Below, in pieces: positions 1 through 5,800 of a stretch of 7,949 nt of DNA (positions are counted from its first letter, which is position 1; each line of letters begins with the position of its first letter). Both the position numbers and the translations under genes were made by a program. The DNA comes from an uncultured Kineothrix sp. (lineage in GTDB: Bacteria; Bacillota; Clostridia; Lachnospirales; Lachnospiraceae), in NCBI GenBank assembly GCA_910587275.1, contig CAJUMD010000132.1:1-7949 (forward strand), read 5' to 3'. The notes beneath the pieces are model-generated. The model was given only the letters and a program-made list of their open reading frames with translations. It did not search any database and was not told the DNA's origin.

Positions 1-413
1 TCCTTGTTTTCCATATCCGTTTCCTCCTTATCCCGGATCATCGCATAATAGTGACTGACCGGATACTGGGTGAACCATGGAATGGCAATCTTCCGTTCGC
101 GGTACTCCGACGGTGTCAGCCTAAACCTTCTGTGAAACGAGCGCGTAAATCCTTCATGGGACCGAAAGTGGCTGTCCAGGGCAATTTCCAATACCGACTT
201 GCCGCCCTTAAGCAGTTCCCCCGCCCCTTTGGTCAGACGGACTGCCTGAATGTACTCCTGTATGGATTTCCCCGTATATTCCTTAAACAGCCGCTCCGCA
301 TGGCGTCTGGAATATCCTGCCGCCATACAGACTTTTTCCGCGCAGAACCCTTCCTCACTGAAATGCCCGGCTATAAATTCCTGCATTGCCTGTACCGTTT
401 CCACCTGTTCCAT
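1..413 (-). CDS. AraC-family transcriptional regulator, N-terminal part (runs off the left edge)
   Basis: About 137 residues are visible, and the frame is still open at the window edge, so the C-terminus is missing. The protein begins with the DNA-binding domain: a first helix-turn-helix at about residues 23-48 (AAGYSRRHAERLFKEYTG) and a second at about 73-105, ending in the typical AraC signature FHRRFRLTPSEYR. After it comes a linker (IPWFTQYPVSHYY) of the kind seen in regulators with the DNA-binding domain first and a small-molecule-binding GyrI-like domain behind. That second domain is inferred and not visible. The ATG at 413 was chosen because the domain starts right after it. Its upstream sequence is a run of G rather than a classical AGGAGG. 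The frame stays open upstream to an ATG at 509, but those extra residues look non-coding. It lies 103 bases beyond the DUF3781 gene on the same strand. The target genes cannot be told. Confidence 0.88.
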   Translation of the reverse strand, partial: MEQVETVQAMQEFIAGHFSEEGFCAEKVCMAAGYSRRHAERLFKEYTGKSIQEYIQAVRLTKGAGELLKGGKSVLEIALDSHFRSHEGFTRSFHRRFRLTPSEYRERKIAIPWFTQYPVSHYYAMIRDKEETDMENK

Positions 414-516
414 GCCCCCCCGGCATCCAATCCATAGTATTAAGATGCCGTATCCTTTCCTGTTTATCCTACCTGATATCCGGGGTATTGTCTTGACAGA
501 GCCGGACATGTCTATT

Positions 517-1074
517 TCACTCCACCGTTTCCCCGTCTTCCGTTTCATCCGGGGTATCTTCCAAAAGCCCGTATAACCGGTACATGGAAAGCATGTTCCG
601 GTACATCATTTTCGTTCCCATGAATTGCCGGTAGGTAGCGGATTTCGTCTTTCCCCCCGCCTTCATTTCGCCCATCTTCCGTTTGGTATCTTCATACCGT
701 TCCTGTATGCCTGCCAGCATTTTTTCAAATGCCTCCAGCCGTTTTCCGGGTTCCGCGGTTTCCTCCTGTTTCCTGTTTCGTCCGATTTGCCGGTTTTCCC
801 CGTTCCCATGATAACGGGCTTTTTTATTTTTATGGGCGGTAATAATGGTATAGCTGTGGGCATTTACGGTTATGACACAGTCCCCCGTATCCACATACCA
901 GTTTTTCCCCATCCGGCGGATGACAGCCTCCTGACTTTGTATTTTATCCCTGCACCAGCCGGTCACATCGCCGGTATCCAGCGACAGGTTCTTCCTGAGC
1001 CGTGCAGCGCCCAAATCCGTAGTGTGCAGCCTGCCTAAATTTTCCAATAAGTTATTTGGCTTATCTGTGTCCAT
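517..1074 (-). CDS. DUF3781 family protein with a helical C-terminal extension
   Basis: This 185-residue protein has two parts. Residues about 5-84 match what I know of DUF3781: LHTTDLGAARLRKNLSLDT, then a W-C-R-x-K-I segment, GKNWYVDTGDCVITVNAHSY and TIITAHK. The family has no known function and is usually under 100 residues. Residues about 85-110 are a polar linker. Residues about 112-168 form a charged helical region (FEKMLAGIQERYEDTKRKM, then KTKSATYRQFMGTKMMYRNM) followed by an acidic tail. The extension looks like a second small module and not random read-through, but I cannot name it. The ATG at 1074 has AGGAAA about 9 bases upstream. The gene starts 39 bases after the DUF6440 stop, so the two are probably one transcript. 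The function is unknown. Confidence 0.82.
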   Translation of the reverse strand: MDTDKPNNLLENLGRLHTTDLGAARLRKNLSLDTGDVTGWCRDKIQSQEAVIRRMGKNWYVDTGDCVITVNAHSYTIITAHKNKKARYHGNGENRQIGRNRKQEETAEPGKRLEAFEKMLAGIQERYEDTKRKMGEMKAGGKTKSATYRQFMGTKMMYRNMLSMYRLYGLLEDTPDETEDGETVE

Positions 1075-1113
1075 CTGCTTTTTCCTGCTTTCTTCCGCTC
1101 TGCAAACCTGGAT

Positions 1114-1296
1114 TTATTTGTTTACAACCGGAGAAATCACCGGCTTTCCATCTCTGTCCAACAACGGTGTCATTCCTCCGGAATAGCCGCTTACATGAAA
1201 CACATAATTCACACCGGTTTCCCTGTCCATCCAAATTTCCATCCTATTCACGGTTCCCTGTGAATAAATATTTTCAAATCTGTCATTCTTAGCCAT
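1114..1296 (-). CDS. DUF6440 family small protein
   Basis: This is a 60-residue protein with the compact pattern of DUF6440: an N-terminal KNDRFENIYSQG, a central DRETGVNYVFHVSGYSGG, and the ending TPLLDRDGKPVI. The family is uncharacterised, common in Firmicutes and often found near mobile or accessory genes. There is no signal peptide or membrane segment. The ATG at 1296 is preferred over an in-frame upstream ATG at 1320 because a strong GGGAGGAAAG ribosome binding site lies about 4 bases before it, and using 1320 would place that site inside the gene. It is the first gene after a long leader and a good promoter (1497-1525), and it is followed closely by the DUF3781 gene. Confidence 0.85.
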   Translation of the reverse strand: MAKNDRFENIYSQGTVNRMEIWMDRETGVNYVFHVSGYSGGMTPLLDRDGKPVISPVVNK

Positions 1297-1384
1297 TTTA
1301 CTTTCCTCCCTGAATCGCAATCTGTCTGTTTTTATTTGATACTTTCGCTTTTATAAAATCCCGGAAACCCAGCATAACATCCGG

Positions 1385-1429
1385 CTTTTAAGCCTCCTTG
1401 TTTAAGATGCACGACTTACGGGACCGGAC
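1385..1429 (-). repeat. Partial copy resembling the 3' end of prfA
   Basis: Bases 1385-1429 align without gaps to 2267-2311, the last codons of prfA plus the stop and four bases beyond. They match at 36 of 45 positions and include an identical 12-mer TTTAAGATGCAC. Both copies face the same way. Read in the prfA frame, the copy ends RSRKSCILNKEA-stop against QARKLCILNQET-stop in prfA. It could be a decayed attachment-site duplication, a recombination remnant, or a shared unrelated element. Confidence 0.5.
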
Positions 1430-1464
1430 CGATGCTAAGCACATGCGCCTCTTTTACGGTCCCG
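1419..1464 (-). repeat. Inverted repeat (8-bp arms) in the DUF6440 leader
   Basis: CGGGACCG at 1419-1426 and CGGTCCCG at 1457-1464 are perfect complements separated by 30 bases. The stem is GC-rich and would be stable in RNA. There is no T-run after it on the minus strand, so it is not a normal terminator. The second half also carries the tandem GGACCGGACCG. Confidence 0.6.
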
Positions 1465-1496
1465 GCACATATGCCTCCATTTCTTGCTTAAACACA

Positions 1497-1525
1497 ATTA
1501 TACCTACTGCTGCCTAAATTGTAAA
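1497..1525 (-). promoter_or_regulatory. Sigma-70 type promoter for the DUF6440-DUF3781 transcript
   Basis: On the minus strand a TTTACA -35 box (1525-1520), a 17-base spacer and a perfect TATAAT -10 box (1502-1497) lie in the right order. This is a near-consensus housekeeping promoter. It starts inside the last codons of the broken reading frame that ends at 1514. Transcription would begin near 1490. Confidence 0.75.
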
Positions 1526-1609
1526 GAAAAAGGATTTTCGCGCATGATATGTGCAAAAATCAGCAAATTGCTGTCTTAACTGCTCTATTGTCAATGGATA
1601 CTGCATCAT
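1514..1609 (-). pseudogene. Truncated start of a mobile-element sigma-like protein (tentative)
   Basis: A 31-codon frame starts at the ATG at 1609, which overlaps the TGA of the preceding frame as ATGA, a sign of former translational coupling. The product begins MMQYPLTIEQLRQQFADFC and then ends in an F-rich run with no protein-like character. The opening resembles the first residues of small sigma-70-like proteins carried by Clostridial conjugative elements, so this may be such a gene cut off after about 20 codons. The resemblance is from memory and short. The alternative is a chance frame. Confidence 0.3.
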
Positions 1610-1773
1610 GCCGCACCGCCTTTCTTGATTTCTGACAATGCAGCCCGGTAGCCTTTGGCATGTAACGTCTGATAAAAGCAAGCGGGCAGCAGGCGGCATA
1701 ATTGCGCTTTCTCCATTTGTGGGGATTCCTTGTGTACTGCTGCCAGTCTGCTTTCTATCCTCCGCTCTGCAAA
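1606..1773 (-). pseudogene. 3' remnant of an unrecognised small gene
   Basis: About 55 residues look protein-like: ERRIESRLAAVHKESPQM, then CRLLPACFYQTLHAKGY and RAALSEIKKGGAA before the stop. The helical, charged character and the coupled stop/start with the next frame suggest a real gene tail. The frame is open upstream to 1848, but that part lies across the hicA promoter and the 19-bp inverted repeat and encodes an unlikely F/Y-rich sequence. The original 5' end has therefore probably been lost. I cannot name a family. Confidence 0.35.
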
Positions 1774-1825
1774 ATACGCCTTTTTTATACGCAAAACTAT
1801 TGATATGCGCATAAAAAAGGCGTAT
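1774..1825 (+). repeat. 19-bp inverted repeat, probable autoregulation operator of the hic gene
   Basis: The left arm ATACGCCTTTTTTATACGC (1774-1792) and the right arm GCGCATAAAAAAGGCGTAT (1807-1825) are complementary at 18 of 19 positions, with a 14-base gap. The arms are 33 bases apart, about three helical turns. The right arm fills the spacer and the first bases of the -10 box of the hic promoter. HicB-type antitoxins commonly repress their own operon, so this is a good operator candidate. Confidence 0.7.
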
Positions 1826-1828
1826 AGT
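1800..1828 (+). promoter_or_regulatory. Sigma-70 type promoter of the hicA-like gene
   Basis: A TTGATA -35 box (1800-1805), a 17-base spacer and a TATAGT -10 box (1823-1828) lie just before a strong AAGGAG ribosome binding site (1838-1843) and the ATG at 1852. The spacer is occupied by one arm of the inverted repeat, so a bound repressor would block polymerase. Confidence 0.78.
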
Positions 1829-1851
1829 ACATAATATAAGGAGAACACAAT

Positions 1852-2124
1852 ATGACAGTTCGGGAAATACTAAAGGTGCTTCGTAAAGATGGATGGTACA
1901 CCACCAATCAGGAAGGCTCCCACATAAGCCTAAAGCACCCAACAAAGCCCGGAAAAGTCACAGTACCAAATCACAACGGGGACTTGAAACCGGGAACACT
2001 AAACAGCATTTACAAGCAGGCGGGGCTGAAAAGGATTGCAGAAGAACAAAAGGTAAACTATTCCCGGCTTTTGGAAACTGCCCTGATTGATTATCTGCAA
2101 ATCCCCATGTCCGGCAAACAATAA
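1852..2124 (+). CDS. hicA: HicA toxin fused to a HicB C-terminal remnant
   Basis: The 90-residue product has two parts. Residues 1-59 read as a full HicA, a small double-stranded-RNA-binding-fold mRNA interferase: VREILKVLRKDGWY, then GSHISLKHP with the catalytic His at 24, VTVPNHNGDLKPGTLNSI and the closing helix. HicA proteins normally stop here. Residues 60-85 (RIAEEQKVNYSRLLETAL) instead look like the two helices that close HicB antitoxins, which belong to the ribbon-helix-helix class. The HicB N-terminal neutralising domain and the DNA-contacting strand are absent. The simplest reading is an in-frame deletion that joined hicA to the end of hicB. No intact hicB is in the window. The start is fixed by AAGGAG 8 bases upstream. 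It is the only plus-strand gene, convergent with prfA. Whether it is still toxic, or lost activity to survive without antitoxin, cannot be read from sequence. The HicA part is solid and the HicB part is likely. Confidence 0.78.
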   Translation: MTVREILKVLRKDGWYTTNQEGSHISLKHPTKPGKVTVPNHNGDLKPGTLNSIYKQAGLKRIAEEQKVNYSRLLETALIDYLQIPMSGKQ

Positions 2125-2223
2125 GCCTTTGCCCTGCAGCCCTACGCCATATATCTGATACCGGGCCGCAGGCGCACACTTCCAAACTTTCGCCCTTTAA
2201 CCCCCTACCCTTAGATTTACCCT

Positions 2224-2261
2224 TGCGCCATTTCAAGCCGGATTTGTGCCATATAAAGCCG
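2224..2261. repeat. Imperfect 17-base direct repeat with 21-base period
   Basis: Bases 2224-2240 and 2245-2261 match at 14 of 17 positions. They lie just past the prfA stop, in the 145-base gap between the convergent hicA-like gene and prfA. This gap has no recognisable terminator with a T-run on either strand. Confidence 0.4.
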
Positions 2262-2269
2262 TGATTCTT

Positions 2270-3349
2270 TCAAGTCTCCTGATTTAAGATGCACAACTTG
2301 CGGGCCTGGTCTGCCGCAATACACGCATCAATAATTTCCTGGATATCCCCGTTCATGATTTTATCCAGTTTATAAAGTGTCAGATTAATCCTGTGGTCCG
2401 TTACCCTGCCCTGGGGAAAATTGTACGTCCTGATTTTCTCGGAGCGGTCGCCGGTACCAATCTGGCTCCTGCGCAGTTCCGCCTCCGCATCATGCCTCTG
2501 CTGCTGCTCTATATCATACAGTTTCGCTTTTAACAATGCAAATGCTTTCGCCTTGTTCTGAAGCTGGGATTTCTCGGTCTGGCTGTACACCACGATTCCC
2601 GTAGGATAATGGGTCAGACGCACCGCGGAATCCGTGGTATTTACGCACTGTCCCCCGTTACCGGACGCCCTCATTACGTCAATGCGTATATCCTTATCTT
2701 CAATCACGATATCAATATCCTCATCCACTTCCGGCATGACTGCTACGCTGATGGTAGACGTATGGATACGCCCGCCGGACTCCGTTTCCGGTACACGCTG
2801 TACACGGTGCACACCGCTTTCATACTTCAGCTTGGAATAAGCGCCCTGCCCGCTAATCATGAAGTTCACTTCCTTCATGCCGCCGATGCCGATTTCATCC
2901 ACATTCATGGTCTCCACTTTCCAACGCTGGCTCTCCGCATAATGCACGTACAGCCGGTAAACCTCCGCCGCAAAAAGCGCTGCCTCGTCGCCGCCTGCGC
3001 CGGCCCTGATTTCCACGATAACGTTCTTATCGTCGTTGGGATCCTTGGGCAGCAAGAGGATTTTCAGCTCCGTTTCCAGCTCCTCCACCCGTTTCTTGGC
3101 GGAATTAAGTTCCTCCTTTAACATTTCCCGCATCTCCTCATCGGATTCCCCGTCCAGCATGGCAAGGCTGTCATCGATATCCTGCCTGCTTTTCTTATAT
3201 TCCCTATACGCTTCCACAATGGGGGTTAAATCGCTCTGTTCCTTCATCAGCGCCCGGAACCGCTCCTGGTTATTCGTTACCGTGGGTTCCCCCAGCTCTC
3301 CCATGATTTCCTCAAAACGAATCAGCAAATCCTCCAATTTATCAAACAT
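2270..3349 (-). CDS. prfA: Peptide chain release factor 1 (RF1)
   Basis: This 359-residue protein, a normal RF1 length, reads UAA and UAG stop codons in the ribosomal A site and triggers release of the finished chain. Residues 1-100 form the helical N-terminal domain. The motif RVQRVPETESGGRIHTS carries the P-x-T codon-reading tripeptide at 187-189, which marks RF1 rather than RF2. The catalytic loop SGNGGQ has GGQ at 232-234, followed by Cys where many bacteria have His. I believe this is common in Lachnospiraceae. The start at 3349 fits a GGAGGAAAGG site just upstream. An in-frame ATG at 3379 would put that site inside the gene. prmC, whose product methylates the GGQ glutamine, lies 84 bases upstream on the same strand. 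The last residues, RKLCILNQET, are unusual to my eye and resemble a repeat at 1385-1429. Confidence 0.97.
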   Translation of the reverse strand: MFDKLEDLLIRFEEIMGELGEPTVTNNQERFRALMKEQSDLTPIVEAYREYKKSRQDIDDSLAMLDGESDEEMREMLKEELNSAKKRVEELETELKILLLPKDPNDDKNVIVEIRAGAGGDEAALFAAEVYRLYVHYAESQRWKVETMNVDEIGIGGMKEVNFMISGQGAYSKLKYESGVHRVQRVPETESGGRIHTSTISVAVMPEVDEDIDIVIEDKDIRIDVMRASGNGGQCVNTTDSAVRLTHYPTGIVVYSQTEKSQLQNKAKAFALLKAKLYDIEQQQRHDAEAELRRSQIGTGDRSEKIRTYNFPQGRVTDHRINLTLYKLDKIMNGDIQEIIDACIAADQARKLCILNQET

Positions 3350-3433
3350 TTCCGTTCCTTTCCTCCATAAAAAACACATTTCCTCTCAAACAGTCCGCAA
3401 ACCGCCGCATCTTAAAAATGGTATCCGACGGGT

Positions 3434-4294
3434 TTATACCTCGCTATCCGGCTTTGATTCCGGCTTCGGATTCCATCCATACACCACACGGTCCAATCCT
3501 GCAAAATCCCTGACTACCGTAATTTCCCGGAATCCTTCCCCTTCCATGATATTCTTCACGTCTTTTGCCTGTTCACAGCCAATCTCAAAAAAAAGGTATC
3601 CGCCGCCCCGCAGGTACCTTCCTGCCTGTGCGGCAATCTTCCGGTAAAAGTACAGCCCGTCCTCTTTCCCGTCCAAAGCCATAAGCGGCTCGTGTACCCG
3701 TACTTCCTCCATCAGTCCGCCAATCTCCCCGGTCGGTATATAAGGGGGATTGGAGACAATCATGTCAAAAAGTCCGTCCACGTGCTCAAACAAATCGCCC
3801 TGTATAAAGCGGTAATTCCCTCCCAGCCGCTGCCCGTTCCGTTCCGCTACCGCAAGGGCTTCTCCCGAAAGGTCCGTTCCCACGCCGATGCATCCGTTGG
3901 AATAATGCAGCAGGCTCAAAAGGATGCAGCCGGAACCCGTACACAAATCCAGTATATCCATCCCGTCGTGAAGGTAACGCATGGCTTCCTCCACAAGAAT
4001 CTCCGTATCCTGCCTGGGAATCAGCACATGACCGTTTACTTCAAAAACCAGCCCCATGAAAGCCTGTTCCCCCGTAATATGCTGGAGCGGCACGCGGCTT
4101 TCCCTCCGCGCAATTCCCTCAAAATAAACGCTGCACAAATCCTCCCCCAGCTTCCTGTCCCCATGGGCGAGCAGGTCATTCCGGTTGGTATGGCAGATAT
4201 GCTCCAGCAAAAGCCTTGCATCCAGCGCCGCTTCTTCCACTCCCGCTTCCTTTAACCGGCTGACACCGGCATCATACGCTTCCTTATATTTCAT
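3434..4294 (-). CDS. prmC: Release factor glutamine methyltransferase
   Basis: PrmC (HemK) transfers a methyl group from S-adenosylmethionine to the side-chain nitrogen of the Gln in the GGQ loop of RF1 and RF2, which speeds peptide release. The 286-residue protein has the helical N-terminal domain (about 1-85), then a Rossmann methyltransferase domain. The cofactor motif DLCTGSGCI is at 116-124, an acidic TDLS at about 140-143, and the defining NPPY motif at 182-185 (VSNPPYIPTGE). The C-terminal NPKPESKPDSEV is a polar tail. The start at 4294 gives the usual MKYKEAYDAG opening and overlaps the 3' end of the DUF1385 gene by 11 bases, so translation is probably coupled. An in-frame ATG at 4333 is less likely because it adds 13 atypical residues. 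Its substrate RF1 is encoded next, a conserved pairing in bacteria. Confidence 0.95.
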   Translation of the reverse strand: MKYKEAYDAGVSRLKEAGVEEAALDARLLLEHICHTNRNDLLAHGDRKLGEDLCSVYFEGIARRESRVPLQHITGEQAFMGLVFEVNGHVLIPRQDTEILVEEAMRYLHDGMDILDLCTGSGCILLSLLHYSNGCIGVGTDLSGEALAVAERNGQRLGGNYRFIQGDLFEHVDGLFDMIVSNPPYIPTGEIGGLMEEVRVHEPLMALDGKEDGLYFYRKIAAQAGRYLRGGGYLFFEIGCEQAKDVKNIMEGEGFREITVVRDFAGLDRVVYGWNPKPESKPDSEV

Positions 4295-5732
4295 TTCCGC
4301 CTTCCCGTCTGCCTTCCGGTTCTTCCGCCACATTTTCTTCCTGCCATACTTTCATGGCAGCCTCCGTTACGGCAGTTTCCGCTTTTCTGTTCCTTTCCGG
4401 TTGCGGCTTTATTTCTGTTGCCGCTTTCCATTCCGTTTCTTTCCTGATTACTGCTTCTTCCGTCTCGTCCCCGATTTCTTCTATTTCCAATTCCGTTTCT
4501 AAGTCCGTTTCCAATTCCGTTTCCAATTCTAATTCCGGTTTTTCATGTTTTTCCGTTTCCTCCAGCTCGACCCGTTCCTTTATGCGGACTTCCTTTTTTC
4601 CTTCTTTTCCTAAGGTTTCCCTTTTTGCTTTTTCTTCTTTTCCTGATACTCCCTTTCTTTCCGGTTCTCTCCCCACCGTTTCCCCTGCTGCTTCCGTTTC
4701 CTCCATCTGCGCATAGCCGTCGCCGTTGGCATTCTCGTCCTCCCCGTCTTCTGACGGCTCATCCACCAGCCATGAATCGTCGACTTCATATCCGAAAGTC
4801 TCCTTCAAATATGCTTTCCAGTCAAAAACGGCTTCCACGGACGCAATTGCCACTTCCGCCATTTCCCTGTCCGGCTCTTTGGTGGTCAGCTTCTGCAGCC
4901 ACATTCCCGGTGCGGAAAGGATACGCACGAAAATATTGTTGCTCCGCCCCGCCAGCCGGATAATTTCATAAGAAATACCGGCAATCACCGGAATCAACGC
5001 AATCCGCAGCAGCACACGCAGTACCGGCTGCTCCACACGGATAAAAAAGAACACAATGATACTGACAAACACGACAAAAAACAGAAAACTCGTCCCGCAT
5101 CTCTTATGCAGCCTGGAACTGCGCATCACATTATGCACAGTCAGCGGACGCCCCTTTTCGATACAGTTAATGCACTTATGCTCCGCCCCATGGTACTGGT
5201 ATAGGCGGCGGATATCCTTCATCATGGTAATTGCCACGATATAGCCAACGAAAATCAGAATACGGATAACCCCTTCCAAAATCGCCATTACGGAAGTATT
5301 CCTGATATATTCTTCAAATAAAGACGAAATAAAATAAGGCAGCACCATAAAGATTGCCACGGCAAGCACTATGGAAAAAACGGTGACCATCCCGAGCATC
5401 ACGTTTTCCGCCTTCTCACGGAACAGTTTCCCCATCACTTTATCCGCCGCCGTTTCCTGCGCCTCACCGTCCTCATAAAATGATACGGAATGGTTAAGCG
5501 ACCTCATCCCAAGTACCATGGAATCCAGAAAATTAAAAATTCCCCGGACAAACGGAACCTTCTTTAACACGCTGCCCTCCATGATGCCCTGGTATACATC
5601 CACTTCCACGTCAATCACACCGTCCGGCTTACGTACTGCCACCGCGTATTTATCCTTATTTTTCATCATCACGCCTTCCAGCACTGCCTGCCCGCCAATG
5701 CCGGAATAACGGTTCCCTTTGTTTTTTTTCAT
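4284..5732 (-). CDS. yqhQ: DUF1385 (YqhQ-like) membrane protein with an acidic repeat tail
   Basis: Residues 1-320 of 482 form a typical DUF1385 protein: GIGGQAVLEGVMMK near the start, FVRGIFNFLDSMVLGM at about 61-76, and the hallmark YQYHGAEHKCINCIE with HGAEH at 181-185. Hydrophobic segments lie at about 111-135, 155-171, 214-231 and 240-258, followed by LQKLTTKEPD. The family is an integral membrane protein of unknown function, possibly metal-binding because of the conserved His/Glu motif. It is normally about 300-320 residues and often sits beside prmC and prfA. Here about 160 residues are added: a highly charged, Glu/Lys-rich, probably disordered tail with a short E-L-E-T repeat. The start at 5732 follows GAGGAA at 9 bases. 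An ATG at 5762 would add 10 unlikely residues. Only 35 bases separate the gene from the upstream hairpin, and no independent promoter is clear. The family call is firm and the role unknown. Confidence 0.93.
   Translation of the reverse strand: MKKNKGNRYSGIGGQAVLEGVMMKNKDKYAVAVRKPDGVIDVEVDVYQGIMEGSVLKKVPFVRGIFNFLDSMVLGMRSLNHSVSFYEDGEAQETAADKVMGKLFREKAENVMLGMVTVFSIVLAVAIFMVLPYFISSLFEEYIRNTSVMAILEGVIRILIFVGYIVAITMMKDIRRLYQYHGAEHKCINCIEKGRPLTVHNVMRSSRLHKRCGTSFLFFVVFVSIIVFFFIRVEQPVLRVLLRIALIPVIAGISYEIIRLAGRSNNIFVRILSAPGMWLQKLTTKEPDREMAEVAIASVEAVFDWKAYLKETFGYEVDDSWLVDEPSEDGEDENANGDGYAQMEETEAAGETVGREPERKGVSGKEEKAKRETLGKEGKKEVRIKERVELEETEKHEKPELELETELETDLETELEIEEIGDETEEAVIRKETEWKAATEIKPQPERNRKAETAVTEAAMKVWQEENVAEEPEGRREGGNEI
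4484..4531 (-). repeat. Four tandem 12-bp units inside the DUF1385 gene tail
   Basis: Units at 4484-4495, 4496-4507, 4508-4519 and 4520-4531 (plus-strand pattern TTTCCAATTCCG) differ by only a few bases. On the coding strand they give the four-residue repeat E-L-E-T / D-L-E-T. Because 12 is a multiple of three, changes in copy number keep the frame. Confidence 0.8.
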
Positions 5733-5768
5733 AATAACCGGTTCCTCATATACTCCATACATTTAAAT

Positions 5769-5800
5769 AAGGTTGAGATAGCGACCACCTCAACCTTTTT
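5769..5800 (-). terminator. Terminator-like hairpin after rpmE
   Basis: AAGGTTGAG (5769-5777) and CTCAACCTT (5789-5797) form a perfect 9-bp stem with an 11-base loop. On the minus strand the stem is followed by ATTTAAAT, a weak T-run. On the plus strand it is followed by three more Ts, so it may work both ways. It lies between the rpmE stop and the DUF1385 start. Some read-through would be needed to express the genes behind it unless a hidden promoter exists. Confidence 0.7.

Larger units (their letters stand above)
1297..1490 (-). promoter_or_regulatory. Long structured leader of the DUF6440-DUF3781 transcript
   Basis: If transcription begins about 7 bases after the -10 box, this leader is about 190 bases long. 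It holds an inverted repeat with 8-bp perfect arms (1419-1426 and 1457-1464). It also has a complementary outer pair (1400-1406 with 1487-1493), although the predicted start falls inside that outer arm. Two tiny reading frames are present. One starts at 1470 and encodes MCRDRKRGACA, with GGAGG just upstream. The other starts at 1445 and encodes MCLASVRSRKSCILNKEA, with AGAGG just upstream. Together these suggest RNA-structure or leader-peptide control, but that is inference. I do not recognise a named riboswitch class. Confidence 0.45.

Noticed and set aside
51..437. Plus-strand frame of 128 codons at the left edge
   Set aside because: The minus strand here encodes a clear AraC-type DNA-binding domain, so this frame is its shadow.
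493..521. TTGACA on the plus strand, considered as a promoter
   Set aside because: No acceptable -10 box lies 16-18 bases further on, and no plus-strand gene follows.
1774..1848. N-terminal extension of the minus-strand frame ending at 1606, starting at 1848
   Set aside because: This part overlaps the hic promoter and the inverted repeat and encodes an implausible Phe/Tyr-rich sequence. It is more likely non-coding.
1958..2269. Open minus-strand frame of about 100 codons continuing past the prfA TGA, suggesting stop read-through
   Set aside because: The frame runs antisense to the hicA-like gene and becomes Cys/Pro/Ser-rich with no protein-like pattern. RF1 already has normal length at the TGA, and no selenocysteine or read-through signal is visible.
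2609..3121. Plus-strand frame of 170 codons
   Set aside because: It is the complement of the conserved RF1 gene. Its composition is His/Pro/Leu-rich as expected of an antisense shadow, and it has no ribosome binding site.
3692..4255. Plus-strand frame of 187 codons
   Set aside because: It lies entirely opposite prmC, whose catalytic motifs are intact. No family was recognised in the shadow frame.
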